62,948 nucleotides of DNA from Ktedonobacteria bacterium (GCA_027459705.1 DAIDHM010000154.1:1-62948), one strand, 5' to 3'. Positions 54,746 to 62,864 are shown, counted from the first letter of the stretch. The notes: generated by a model not told the origin, from the sequence alone. Numbers and translations are program-made.

Positions 54746-54820
54746 GTGTGTGATCAGCCTTTTACCCAAGATTCCTAACTTATCGGCTTGTAGAGCGACT
54801 TTACACGGGATCATTCCTTC

Positions 54821-54844
54821 GACAATTGATCGGAATCAACTGTC
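54821..54844. repeat. Imperfect palindrome near the element end
   Basis: GACAATTGAT and ATCAACTGTC form a dyad with one mismatch and a four-base centre. It is about 75 bp inside the element from the tRNA fragment and could be a binding site for an integrase, excisionase or regulator. Confidence 0.45.
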
Positions 54845-54877
54845 TTGGCTTAGAGTACCATATCTTGTCAATCATGG

Positions 54878-54942
54878 CAGGGACCTCCGTGAAGCGAGAG
54901 TGATCGCTTTTACCAATCTTATGACTTCACGCAAGGTCCCTG
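54878..54942. repeat. Inverted repeat near the element end
   Basis: Arms 54878-54894 (CAGGGACCTCCGTGAAG) and 54925-54942 pair over about 16 bases with a bulge and a mismatch, around a 30-nt loop. It may be part of the attachment region or a terminator for the gene at 54959, whose stop is 17 bp away. Confidence 0.5.
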
Positions 54943-54958
54943 TTATCCCGAACTGAGG

Positions 54959-55180
54959 TTAGGTATTGTGAGGGTGGTGAGAGATACCAATGAGCAGGCC
55001 GATGGCAGCAATTGCCACCCCACCAGCCTTCGTTACCCATCCTAAGAAGGTATTTTGGTCTACTGTTAGCTTACAGTATGAGCATTGGTAGTGATTTTCT
55101 AGTTGCCCTTCGCGGGCAAGAGTAAATGTACGGGTTGTTTGGCACTTTGGGCAGAAGTGCTCGATTGTCCCCTCAGCCAT
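54959..55180 (-). CDS. Small zinc-ribbon membrane protein
   Basis: Protein of 73 residues. A two-Cys-pair ribbon (CPKCQTT and CSYCKLT) is followed by one helix (AGGVAIAAIGLLIGISHH). ATG 55180 has AAAGGAG upstream. Function unknown. It is the first gene inside the presumed element and points toward the tRNA fragment. Confidence 0.62.
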   Translation of the reverse strand: MAEGTIEHFCPKCQTTRTFTLAREGQLENHYQCSYCKLTVDQNTFLGWVTKAGGVAIAAIGLLIGISHHPHNT

Positions 55181-55456
55181 GATGTTTCTCCTTTGCTTAT
55201 TCTCGTGATTTTTAATTGGTCTCTATTGCAAGATTATATACGTGCCTAACAATTACTTGCAAGGGTGAAATAATGGACGGAGATGAAAATTCGATTTCGC
55301 GCCCCCGATAAAATGAATTGCAATTGCATCCCATTCAACTTGACTGGGATACTTCACCTGATTAGACAAAAAATCATTGTTTTTGTAAGGATAATAGGAT
55401 ACAATGAAGTAGGGTTGAAACGTCTTAGCTTATTTCCTAGAAAGGGGAAAGAGACA

Positions 55457-55975
55457 ATGACGAATAGCGGCTATACACTTTATTTGGATTCATCAAAGAA
55501 TTTGGTTGAGAAGGATAGATCTGATACATATCTTCCGATATATAGCGTTAATTACGACACTATTGCCTATTTCTTTCATACAAATTTAGCAATTGGGTTT
55601 ATTGGAGAATTTGCAAATAATATGAAATTGGCTGTTATTTATCACCCAGGGCAAACAAAAGATATTCTACTAGGATCATTGGCTGTTGCTCAGATAGCCT
55701 TTGCTTTTGTAGGTCTTTATAGACGGTCTAATGAACTAACTGTGTTATTGGAATCTGAGGAACAAGCGATGCTAATTCAAAAGCAACGTGAAATGAGTAT
55801 AGTTGCCATGCAAACAGGGCTGAAAGTTCCGGGGCATATTCATGATTTCATGGAGCATTTCAAAGATGCTAAAAAGTTTCCGGAAGAAGGATACTATACT
55901 GATATTTTCGGCGCACCAAAATTGCGCGTGAGAGGAAAAATTCAAAAGGCTTATATTGAAAGCCACAAAAGTTAA
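55457..55975 (+). CDS. Hypothetical protein, AT-rich gene
   Basis: Protein of 172 residues, unrecognised, starting MTNSGYTLYLDSSKNL. It may have a weak hydrophobic region (ILLGSLAVAQIAFAFVGLYR) followed by a helical part (NELTVLLESEEQAMLIQKQR). ATG 55457 has GGGGAAAGAG upstream; the open frame from 55283 lacks a better start. Base composition is clearly AT-richer than the chromosomal genes, a sign of recent transfer. Confidence 0.6.
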   Translation: MTNSGYTLYLDSSKNLVEKDRSDTYLPIYSVNYDTIAYFFHTNLAIGFIGEFANNMKLAVIYHPGQTKDILLGSLAVAQIAFAFVGLYRRSNELTVLLESEEQAMLIQKQREMSIVAMQTGLKVPGHIHDFMEHFKDAKKFPEEGYYTDIFGAPKLRVRGKIQKAYIESHKS

Positions 55976-56192
55976 TAGCTAGTGGCCAGAAGGGATAGGA
56001 TTTTTTCTCCGTCACGGTCCTTAACACGTAGTCATCATGAACTTTACTCGATCCCTCGCGAGCTCAGATGACGTGGGATCTTGTGGGCATGGTGCTTAAA
56101 TATCTCGCCCAGAAATCAATATTGATTTGAAACACTGCTTGGTGACATCGATGATACAATGATCTGGATTAAAGTTGGTTTGAGGCGGGGCG

Positions 56193-56762
56193 GTGGAATT
56201 ACAGGCATTGCTGCTCGATTGGTCAAAGCAGCAGGCATCCTTTTATCTGTCGCCATTGATCATTCGCTGGCAACATGTGTTAGGAGTAGTAGATGTTGCT
56301 AGTGAAATCTGTGGGTTGTTTAATGCTGAAGAAAGAGGGCTATTGTTAGCTGCCGCATATCTCCATGATGTAGCCTATAGTTCAGAACTTCGGGTTACTG
56401 GGTTTCATCCTCTCGATGGCGCTCTATTTGTCCGTTCGCATGGTTATGAGCGGCTGGCATGTCTCATTGCTCATCACTCTGGTGCCAGATTTGAAGCTGC
56501 GCTAAGAGGTCTAGAAACACAGATGGCTGAATTTCCTAGGGAAAGATCGTCATTAGCTGATGCTCTTGATTACTGCGATTTGTCAGTTGGGCCAACAGGT
56601 GAACGAGCGATCTTAAGACAAAGAGCAGCGGATATCTTTATGCGCTATGGCCCTGATGATGTGGTCTCCAAATCTTTCAAGATGGCCCTCCCTTATCTTG
56701 CACTTGAGGTAGGAAGAACGAACCGGCGATTAAAGGCTAAGGGCTTGTCTCAGCTTATCTGA
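56193..56762 (+). CDS. HD domain phosphohydrolase
   Basis: Protein of 189 residues with the HD metal pattern: His in RWQHVLGVV, the HD pair in YLHDVAYSS and the final Asp in ADALDYCDLSVGPTGE. AHHSGARFEA adds a second His pair. Such enzymes hydrolyse nucleotides or phosphoesters, and the substrate is unknown. The GTG at 56193 has GAGGCGGGG ahead. Its 3' end overlaps the convergent Nudix gene by eight bases. Confidence 0.85.
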   Translation: MELQALLLDWSKQQASFYLSPLIIRWQHVLGVVDVASEICGLFNAEERGLLLAAAYLHDVAYSSELRVTGFHPLDGALFVRSHGYERLACLIAHHSGARFEAALRGLETQMAEFPRERSSLADALDYCDLSVGPTGERAILRQRAADIFMRYGPDDVVSKSFKMALPYLALEVGRTNRRLKAKGLSQLI

Positions 56763-57225
56763 GAGCAGGTATTCGGCTGCCAACGTAGTAGTCGTCGATC
56801 CGTTGCCTGATGGAAGAATGCAATTCAAGATGCTGTATTTCCTCGTGAGAGAAGAATGCAATGCCCGTAGATTCGTCACTGACCTTTAGTTGACCGCCGA
56901 TGACTTTGCAGGCAAAGCAGATAGAGAACTCCTGCCGTACCTCTCCGTCACTGTATGCAATGACATGTTTAGGATTGGAGTAGATTCCAACGATGCCGGT
57001 TGGCTCTATGATAAGCCCCGTTTCTTCCTTGATTTCTCGATGCAGTGCGTCAACGATCGTTTCGCCGATCTCCATTGTCCCGCCAGGTAGTCCCCACAAA
57101 CCATTATCGCTTCTTCGTTGAAGCAATATCCTTCCTTCGGAGTCGGTAATGATCGCCGATACCGCTGGGATGATTGTGTTTGCTTGAGGTGCGTTTGGAT
57201 CGTCAAGAAAATCAGTGCGTGCCAT
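56755..57225 (-). CDS. Nudix hydrolase
   Basis: Protein of 156 residues with a complete Nudix box in the form GGTMEIGETIVDALHREIKE followed by ETG, matching GX5EX7REUXEEXGU. The preceding strand ILLQRRSDNGLWGLP is typical. Nudix enzymes cleave nucleoside diphosphates linked to other groups. The gene follows the XRE regulator by three bases, so it is the second gene of that operon. The immunity protein Pif of the actinobacterial element pSAM2 also carries a Nudix motif, which makes an element-related role possible. Confidence 0.9.
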   Translation of the reverse strand: MARTDFLDDPNAPQANTIIPAVSAIITDSEGRILLQRRSDNGLWGLPGGTMEIGETIVDALHREIKEETGLIIEPTGIVGIYSNPKHVIAYSDGEVRQEFSICFACKVIGGQLKVSDESTGIAFFSHEEIQHLELHSSIRQRIDDYYVGSRIPALR

Positions 57226-57228
57226 TGC

Positions 57229-58008
57229 TTACTCCATTCCCACTTTCGCTCGAACAGAAGAGGCAACCATCTTTTGAGGAATGGGCGTTGCATTTGCCCA
57301 TACGGCCTCGAAGTGTTCAGCAAAGTTAGCAAAGATTCCGTGTTTTCCCAGGTTCCGAAGATGGAGCAATGGAGCCTTTGAGCCATGCAAACCGTACATG
57401 TGTGGGGTTACGAACATTTCACCATCAAATCGAAAGATCGAGTTGTAAAGCGGGATGCGATGGTAAGCCATCTCGATGCTTGGCTTACCTTGTAGTTCGC
57501 GCAGGTGTAGAAGAGTGGATTTGATTCTACCTGGCAAAGTTCCACCCAGCCCCTCTTCGTCGTCGCGATCACTCACCTGAGGGCTATCTGGATCTGCGAG
57601 GGCTAATCGAATGTTACAGCCTCGTTCGCTTTTCTTAATGAGCAGCTGAGCGAGATCGGGATGTTGTTCGGGTAGAAAGAGCATTGCGTATCCAAGTAGG
57701 TCAATTTGCGATTCGGCCTTGGTGAATTGCTCCCACCAGGCAGAAACCGGAACGTCAGTTCTGCGGGCATATGCAGATATGATCTCTGACGTTTTAGGGG
57801 ATCCTTCGATGGATACATCCGTTGTGCCAGGCCAGAGATAATCTTCCCTCTCAGCAAGTAGCTTTGATATAGTCCACCTATGGCGTGGGTGGGGCACTCG
57901 GCCATTCACCCAGCGCTGGACCGTTTTGGGATCTGCTCCTGTTTCCTGAGCAATCTTTCCAACATTTATATGCTTGCCAGCCATCGCATTCTTTAGTCGC
58001 TCGTTCAT
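57229..58008 (-). CDS. XRE-type regulator with DUF5919 (PLD-like) domain
   Basis: Protein of 259 residues. The N-terminal 55 residues form a helix-turn-helix (NVGKIAQETGADPKTVQRW). The rest (about 75-255) resembles DUF5919, a phospholipase-D-like fold of uncertain activity, with YHRIPLYNSIFRFDGEMFVT near its end. ATG 58008 has GGGAGG nearby. A -10 TATAAT upstream lies among GGACGTTT-like repeats, which suggests autoregulation. It forms an operon with the Nudix gene and is divergent from the replication genes. Confidence 0.82.
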   Translation of the reverse strand: MNERLKNAMAGKHINVGKIAQETGADPKTVQRWVNGRVPHPRHRWTISKLLAEREDYLWPGTTDVSIEGSPKTSEIISAYARRTDVPVSAWWEQFTKAESQIDLLGYAMLFLPEQHPDLAQLLIKKSERGCNIRLALADPDSPQVSDRDDEEGLGGTLPGRIKSTLLHLRELQGKPSIEMAYHRIPLYNSIFRFDGEMFVTPHMYGLHGSKAPLLHLRNLGKHGIFANFAEHFEAVWANATPIPQKMVASSVRAKVGME

Positions 58009-58031
58009 TATCACCTCCCGATGTACATTTA

Positions 58032-58070
58032 GGACGTTTGCATTATAGCATAAATCGTCCCGAAACGTCC
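58032..58070 (-). promoter_or_regulatory. Promoter and probable operator of the XRE-Nudix operon
   Basis: On the minus strand TATAAT lies at 58047-58042, extended by GC. It is flanked by inverted copies GGACGTTT (58032-58039) and AAACGTCC (58063-58070), with a third half-site ATCGTCC at 58054-58060. The arrangement is typical of an autoregulated XRE promoter that can also silence the divergent genes. Confidence 0.5.
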
Positions 58071-58145
58071 CCATGAGTAGTTTTCTCGTCCGCTTGCCCA
58101 GGCTACCCTTTAACTAGTCCTTAGCGGGTTAGAGGAGGCGAGCAA

Positions 58146-58442
58146 ATGGCGAAGAAAGCACGGTTGACTGAAGCGAATAGAAGCGGTTCACGCGCTGTCG
58201 TGGTGGGAAAGCACAGTTCTTCCCAGGCTTCTCCGCGCACTTCTCACGCTCCTCAAACGATGCACATGCCCCCAGGTTATTCGACTCAGGATGTGGAGGT
58301 CATTCTTGAGGCATTGTGGGGCATGTTCACTCAAAACCAGGCTAACAGACTGATCGTAGCGATCCCTTGGGACGATTCGGAAGAACCGCTCAAAGTGTCG
58401 CTATCTCGTTTAGTCAGCATTTATGAAAGCTGGCTGAACTAA
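58146..58442 (+). CDS. Hypothetical protein, first of the rightward element genes
   Basis: Protein of 98 residues, unrecognised. A basic, Ser-rich N-terminus (RLTEANRSGSRAVVVGKHSS) precedes a helical C-terminal half (DVEVILEALWGMFTQNQANR). ATG 58146 has AGAGGAGG about eight bases upstream. It opens the rightward gene row of the element. The next gene starts 48 bp on. Confidence 0.6.
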   Translation: MAKKARLTEANRSGSRAVVVGKHSSSQASPRTSHAPQTMHMPPGYSTQDVEVILEALWGMFTQNQANRLIVAIPWDDSEEPLKVSLSRLVSIYESWLN

Positions 58443-58490
58443 TTTTGCGGTCAAGCCATAGGCGACCGCTCACCAGAGAAGGAGCATTCC

Positions 58491-58823
58491 ATGCGTATCC
58501 TGCAAGCTCGCATCCAAGGTGGCACCACTACCAGCATCACCACTCGCAAAGGCGACACCCTCCAGAAAACCCGGCTCAAGGTCATCGACATGGGCGATGA
58601 GACGGCTGGGGACCTTCCCATCTACTGGATCGACTTCCTGGGCGACGCCTCGCTGACTGAAGACGAGATCCGCACCCTCTTGCACAAAGAGGTCTCCATC
58701 GATATCCGCCGGGTCTCGCCCTCTCAGGGCAAGGACGGCAAAGCCTACCTCAACCTCACTGGTGGCGCCATCATCGGCGAACAGGGGTTGATGCAGAAAC
58801 GGCTCGCGGGCAAGTCCGCCTAG
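58491..58823 (+). CDS. Possible single-strand DNA-binding OB-fold protein
   Basis: Protein of 110 residues. The start ITTRKGDTLQKTRLKVIDMG and the strand VSIDIRRVSPSQGKDGKAYL recall small OB-fold ssDNA-binding proteins such as filamentous phage gene V protein. I see no diagnostic motif, so this rests on size, strand pattern and position beside a rolling-circle initiator. ATG 58491 has AGAAGGAG upstream. Confidence 0.5.
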   Translation: MRILQARIQGGTTTSITTRKGDTLQKTRLKVIDMGDETAGDLPIYWIDFLGDASLTEDEIRTLLHKEVSIDIRRVSPSQGKDGKAYLNLTGGAIIGEQGLMQKRLAGKSA

Positions 58824-58882
58824 CTTTCCTGGGGATGGGGTGTGATGCCTCATCCCCGTTCCCTCCTTGAAAGGACCATCTC

Positions 58883-59416
58883 ATGTTTGACCCACGCATC
58901 TCCGAACTCCTCCTGAGTGAGGAAGCAGTCATTGCTCAGGAGGACGCCGAGGAGTCGTCTTCGTTGATCACCTTACCCGTCCCGGCGCGCTGGATCGCGC
59001 GGGTCGAACGGCTCGACCGCTGGGAGCGCCAGGCGCTCATCTTGCTGACGGCTCCCGATTGGTATGGGCAGCCCTCCCCCTTCTCCTCCTGGGGTACGCC
59101 TTTAGCTCCCGCGATCGAACGCTTGCAAGAGCAGGGGCTCGCTCTCTGGACGGCTCGGGGGGCGACCGTCTCGACCTTGGGGGAAACGCTCGTCGCGGTG
59201 CTGCTCTTGGGACAGGTCTATCCCTGTCTGACGGGCAATGGGTTTGGCCATGTCTGGGAGCCTACCATGGTCGTAGGTTGGATGCGTTGTCCAGCCTGTG
59301 AGGCCGTACGGGTCTGTCGAGCCTGTTTCCTGGCCGCCTATCCTGGGATGCCTTGTCCTCGGCAGCCCATGCCGGTCGCGTGCTCCCAGCATGCCTCCTC
59401 CGGAAAGGCGTGGTAA
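58883..59416 (+). CDS. Hypothetical protein with Cys-rich C-terminus
   Basis: Protein of 177 residues. The first 100 residues are helical with a winged-helix flavour (RWERQALILLTAPDWYG and PLAPAIERLQEQGLALWTAR). The C-terminus carries six Cys in CPACEAVRVCRAC and CPRQPMPVAC, enough for one or two zinc sites. ATG 58883 follows AAAGGA. It could be a DNA-binding protein of the element. It ends two bases before the membrane-protein gene. Confidence 0.58.
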   Translation: MFDPRISELLLSEEAVIAQEDAEESSSLITLPVPARWIARVERLDRWERQALILLTAPDWYGQPSPFSSWGTPLAPAIERLQEQGLALWTARGATVSTLGETLVAVLLLGQVYPCLTGNGFGHVWEPTMVVGWMRCPACEAVRVCRACFLAAYPGMPCPRQPMPVACSQHASSGKAW

Positions 59417-59418
59417 CG

Positions 59419-60276
59419 ATGGCAGGTACAGTCACCCAGGTCAAACGGGTGCGGGTCTCCCCGATGGACCGCATCGATTACTTCCTGCGCTCGCGGGCCT
59501 CCAAGGTCGTCGTGATGGCCCTGGTCACGAATACGATGGTCGCGCAACTGCTCTACAACTCGGCGGGGCAGCTCGTCCTGTCGAATCGGTTTTTGCTGGG
59601 CTACCTCATCGTCTCGGCGGTCTGCTCGACGTTGGCCTTCGCCCTCTTCGAGGTGAGCACGATGTTCCAGCTGCATGACTTAATGGCGCTCGATGCGTCC
59701 ATCAAACAGGAAATTGGAGCAGAGCAGCTCATTCGGCGAGGTTATCTCGTGCTGGCGGTCTCCTCGGTCATCAATTTCGTGTCGGTGCTGTATTTCCTGG
59801 CCCTGGCCTGGCATACCACCAGGGGCAATGCTGCGCATTTTCCCCTCGATGATCTGCCCTCTCCCTGGAATTGGCTGTACTATGCCCTGCATGCTGCCGC
59901 GTATACGGCGGTGCTCTTCCTGGCAGGCATCTTTGGGGAACGGCCCAAGAGCGGGAAAGAGGTGGTGTTAGCCACCCAGCGGGCCCTTGAACAACAGGCT
60001 TTGGAACGCTGGCGGATGCAGAAAGAGGCCCGCATTGACCAGATGGCCCGCGATGGGGAACCGTTGGCACCAGTGGCGGCGGCGCTCGCCTCGCCAGAGA
60101 CCGCCGAGCGGATCGCGGTCCTGGAAGCGGCGACGAGCGGAACGCTCACCGCCATGGATGCGGCCCGGCTCAATCTCCAGCGAGCAGGCCATGATCTCAC
60201 GCTACTCGATGGCCTCCAGGAGGTCGGTGCACCGTCCGCCCTCCCTTTGCCCGTCAACAACGGCCAACGCATGTAG
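59419..60276 (+). CDS. Polytopic membrane protein with cytoplasmic coiled coil
   Basis: Protein of 285 residues with about four hydrophobic segments in the first 180 (VVVMALVTNTMVAQLLY, LGYLIVSAVCSTLAFALFEV, VLAVSSVINFVSVLYFLALA and ALHAAAYTAVLFLAGIFG). A charged helical tail follows (RALEQQALERWRMQKEARID). There is no Walker motif, so it is not a Zot- or FtsK-like motor. It may be a DNA-transfer or phage-assembly membrane component; that is inference from position. Confidence 0.65.
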   Translation: MAGTVTQVKRVRVSPMDRIDYFLRSRASKVVVMALVTNTMVAQLLYNSAGQLVLSNRFLLGYLIVSAVCSTLAFALFEVSTMFQLHDLMALDASIKQEIGAEQLIRRGYLVLAVSSVINFVSVLYFLALAWHTTRGNAAHFPLDDLPSPWNWLYYALHAAAYTAVLFLAGIFGERPKSGKEVVLATQRALEQQALERWRMQKEARIDQMARDGEPLAPVAAALASPETAERIAVLEAATSGTLTAMDAARLNLQRAGHDLTLLDGLQEVGAPSALPLPVNNGQRM

Positions 60277-60302
60277 TTGTCGGGCTGCGAGGGAACGAAG
60301 AG

Positions 60303-60401
60303 GTGCCTCCACGCCGCTATTCCCAACGGGACTATGCCCGGCTCCAGGCGAATCGTGAACGGTTCGGGCTCGGGCATCTCAAAGGCAAGGGGCGTTCATG
60401 A
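60303..60401 (+). CDS. Possible small basic protein
   Basis: A 32-codon frame from GTG 60303, with GAGGGA eight bases upstream, encodes a very basic peptide (RRYSQRDYARLQANRERFGL). The composition looks coding and DNA-binding-like. It may be a small gene or the remnant of a longer one. Confidence 0.4.
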   Translation: MPPRRYSQRDYARLQANRERFGLGHLKGKGRS

Positions 60402-60516
60402 GGGGGATGAGGATGAGCGATGCACGAGTCCGTCAGCTGATGGCTTGCACCCCTGGCCTCCTGGTCGGAGCGTCTTCCCCCGCCGGGCTCGCCTTTAGAC
60501 GGCCACAGCGCGCGGA

Positions 60517-60792
60517 GCCGGTCAAGGAGGGGACCCTTTGGGGAGTCGCCTTGACCGGCGAGCACGGTGTGGCACCCTCTTCGGCGGGCCTGGCGGGGAT
60601 GCGACAGACCACAGGAGGAGGGGGAAGCCAACCCAGCGAGCTTGCATTTCTGGCACCAACGGTCCCGTCCCCTCTCCGTTCTCGGTTCGCTCTCCTCCCA
60701 CTTGACGGGCGCAAGGCACGACGCCGCCGCGCCACCAGCTGCACGGGTCGCTCCCGTGCGGAGAGTGCGGAACCCAGTATCACGCACTCTCC
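60517..60792. other. Stem-loop cluster upstream of rep: candidate rolling-circle origin / oriT
   Basis: Three perfect hairpins stand in a row before the initiator gene. Arms 60517-60527 and 60549-60559 pair over 11 bp with a 21-nt loop. GCACGGG 60741-60747 pairs with CCCGTGC 60753-60759 around a 5-nt loop. GGAGAGTGC 60760-60768 pairs with GCACTCTCC 60784-60792. Rep_trans-type initiators nick a hairpin near their own gene, so this is the best origin candidate. An open frame through the region (60398-60838) is not convincing as a gene. Confidence 0.45.
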
Positions 60793-60822
60793 AACTTACA
60801 TCCCAACGAAAGGCGGTATGCC

Positions 60823-62013
60823 ATGCCGTATACATTAGTGAATCAAAACCCGGATACTGTCGTGCTCAATGTGCGGGGGAAGCTCCCTGAGGAGATCACC
60901 ACAGCACTGGACCGAATCAAGGAATTCGCCCAAGAAGCGGAAGATGTGGTCCCAACGCCCTGGGAGTTCCTCGGACAAACGCTGTATTGTCGCCCTAATG
61001 GCAGTGGTCGACAGTGGCGCTGGGTGCTCTTCTGCGGGGATCATTACCTGCATCTCGACCTGGGGACGGGCAAATTGAACAACATCTGCGCCAAGGTGCG
61101 CTGTTCGTCGTTGCTCCTCCACGAGAAGGGCTTGGCCGATACCCTGGGAGCGGTGTATGCCTTCCTGGTGCATTGGCAAGGGCGCGAGCGCTTCGAACTC
61201 CAGGTGAGTGAAGTCCATCTGTGTGTCGATGTCGCGGGCTGGTCCCTCACCGATGCGGATACCCGGTGCTTCGTTTCTCGCGCCACGCCCCACGATATTC
61301 CTGAAGAGGAAGTCCAACGCATCCCGGAAACAACGCGCCGGGGTCGCAAGATTCAGGCGCTGGAATTCAGCAAGAAGGCGCCCCATAGCTGTGTGCTGTA
61401 CGACAAACTCAAAGAGTCGCGCATCCATCACAAGGAATGGTTCGCCGAGGTCTGGAAGCAAAACGGATGGGATGGCGAGTCTCCGGTGTTGCGCATCGAA
61501 TGCCGCTATGAGCGCGAATGGCTGCGCGAACATCAGGTCGAAGAACCCTATGCCATGCTCGACCAGCTCGCGGGCATGTGGGCCTACTCGACGCAACTCT
61601 GGTTGCGCCATGTCCAACCCACGAGCGACCGCAATCAATCTCGCTGGGAAACCTCGCCCGTCTGGCAACTCGTTCAGAGCGCGACCTTCGAGGGGGACCC
61701 AACGCCGCTAGCGCGACACAAGAAAGTCGAGCTGGATACCGAACGAGCCAAGGCGGGCTATGTGGGGTATGCGACCTCCTGGGCGCTCCGGGAAGTCGCA
61801 CTCTATAACTTCCAGCATGCGGGCGGGGTAGTGCTCCAGATTGAGGACTTGCCAGAGGGATTACCGCTTTCAGCGGTAGATGAGAGTGGTGGGGGCTTCC
61901 TAGCCTGGTCGTTTGATGAGATGCAAGACTATCTTGCCAAGCGTAAGGGGGCCACATTTGTCGATCTCATGCTCCAGAAAGCCAAGCGCCTGGGTCTAAA
62001 GCTGAAGGCATAA
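60823..62013 (+). CDS. Rolling-circle replication initiator / relaxase, Rep_trans family
   Basis: Protein of 396 residues. The Rep_trans pattern is visible: ICAKVRCSSLLLHEKGLADT, then SEVHLCVDVAGWSL, ALEFSKKAPHSCVLYDKLKE with a candidate active-site Tyr, and VLRIECRYEREWL. The family includes pT181-type Rep, the NicK relaxase of ICEBs1 and initiators of filamentous phages. It nicks one strand at a hairpin and starts rolling-circle replication or transfer. ATG 60823 has AAAGGCGG upstream. The hairpin cluster just before it is the probable target. Confidence 0.78.
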   Translation: MPYTLVNQNPDTVVLNVRGKLPEEITTALDRIKEFAQEAEDVVPTPWEFLGQTLYCRPNGSGRQWRWVLFCGDHYLHLDLGTGKLNNICAKVRCSSLLLHEKGLADTLGAVYAFLVHWQGRERFELQVSEVHLCVDVAGWSLTDADTRCFVSRATPHDIPEEEVQRIPETTRRGRKIQALEFSKKAPHSCVLYDKLKESRIHHKEWFAEVWKQNGWDGESPVLRIECRYEREWLREHQVEEPYAMLDQLAGMWAYSTQLWLRHVQPTSDRNQSRWETSPVWQLVQSATFEGDPTPLARHKKVELDTERAKAGYVGYATSWALREVALYNFQHAGGVVLQIEDLPEGLPLSAVDESGGGFLAWSFDEMQDYLAKRKGATFVDLMLQKAKRLGLKLKA

Positions 62014-62023
62014 GGGGGTACGA

Positions 62024-62101
62024 ATGGAAGAGGACACGATCATTCAATGGCTCTTTGAAGCCGAAAGTATCGCCGAGATAGCATTGCTGCTGGCAGCATA
62101 A
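62024..62101 (+). CDS. Possible 25-residue peptide after rep
   Basis: ATG 62024 is preceded by AAGGGGG and encodes MEEDTIIQWLFEAESIAEIA, then stops shortly after. It starts 10 bases after the rep stop. The acidic amphipathic sequence and good ribosome site suggest that it may be translated with rep. Confidence 0.35.
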   Translation: MEEDTIIQWLFEAESIAEIALLLAA

Positions 62102-62200
62102 AGTCTGCCTGTGAATGCTGTAATCCGGGTGCTGCTCGTAGCGGACTTAGAGCCGATATATCACAATGCGCTAGCAAGGCGTGTGGCTTAAAACTTGGAG

Positions 62201-62227
62201 GGGGAAGATTTTAATCTTTTCCCTTTT
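62201..62227 (+). terminator. Terminator of the rep gene row
   Basis: GGGGAAGATT pairs with AATCTTTTCCC, allowing wobble pairs, and TTTTC follows. It lies just before the stop of the minus-strand gene at 62227. Confidence 0.5.
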
Positions 62228-62862
62228 CAATTAAGTTGTTCATCTTTTACATCAATGTATGTTGCTAATTTACGCCTAAATTGGTTGAATTTCCTTTTTA
62301 ATTGTAACCTCTTAAAAAAGGAGTAGGTTGAATCTGGTATGCTGATACCTTGAAAGCTCATTATTTGATGAGCTAATCCCATGCACTCATACCAAGCTTC
62401 GCGACAATTCTCAAAATTTTCCCTCACATAAGCCTCATATTCAGTTTCTAAAAAAGATCGACGTGGGCGAGAGACAATTGGAGTTAGACGCCATTTCATA
62501 AATTCAGCTTGCGCATCTGGAATATACTTATCCATGAGTAATTTTAAGCGCTCTCTTGCCTGGAGGATGTGCTCTGCATTGTTATACAGGCTCCTTACAC
62601 TTCCTATAGTTTGATCACCTAAAATCGATGTAAACATAACTTGATTGCTTTCCCAAACAATCCTATTCCAAACCGGAATAGATGAATTCACGAGTTGTAT
62701 ACATTTTTGAAACTCAAGCAAAGGCAAAGTGCCTTCTAAGTTCGACTCAACTTGTTGGCGCCAATATATCCTAAATGAGTCAACATTTGCATGAATTTCA
62801 CTGTAAAGGTATACGTCCCAGGAAGTGGGGAAAATTGGAGCAAGCGATGGGCATGAGTAGGA
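62227..62862 (-). pseudogene. AT-rich gene with no visible start, probably truncated
   Basis: The frame from 62227 encodes at least 166 residues after a TTG at 62727. It reads on upstream as plausible protein (HANVDSFRIYWRQQVESNLE) without ATG or GTG until it reaches the palindrome at 62865. The protein is helical and basic toward its end (FFKRLQLKRKFNQFRRKLAT). I do not recognise it. The missing N-terminus and the adjoining palindrome suggest that the gene was cut by a rearrangement; a TTG start at 62727 remains possible. Confidence 0.45.
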
Positions 62863-62864
62863 AC

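Larger units (their letters stand above)
54506..54958. other. Region holding the tRNA fragment and left end of the mobile element
   Basis: This 453-bp stretch contains the tRNA-Gln 3' half (54702-54745) and, inside the presumed element, two inverted repeats at 54821-54844 and 54878-54942. No protein gene is supported. The sequence to the left of 54702 is chromosomal. Confidence 0.55.

Noticed and set aside
54702-54775. Intact tRNA gene
   Set aside because: The 3' half is clear, but there is no D arm and the 5' acceptor pairs poorly with the 3' strand; total length would be only about 67 nt.
60332-60835. 167-codon minus-strand frame before rep
   Set aside because: No ribosome site or motif, and it runs through the same hairpin region.
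60398-60838. 146-codon open frame before rep
   Set aside because: It overlaps the rep start, lacks motifs, and crosses three perfect hairpins; an origin region explains the sequence better. Not fully excluded.
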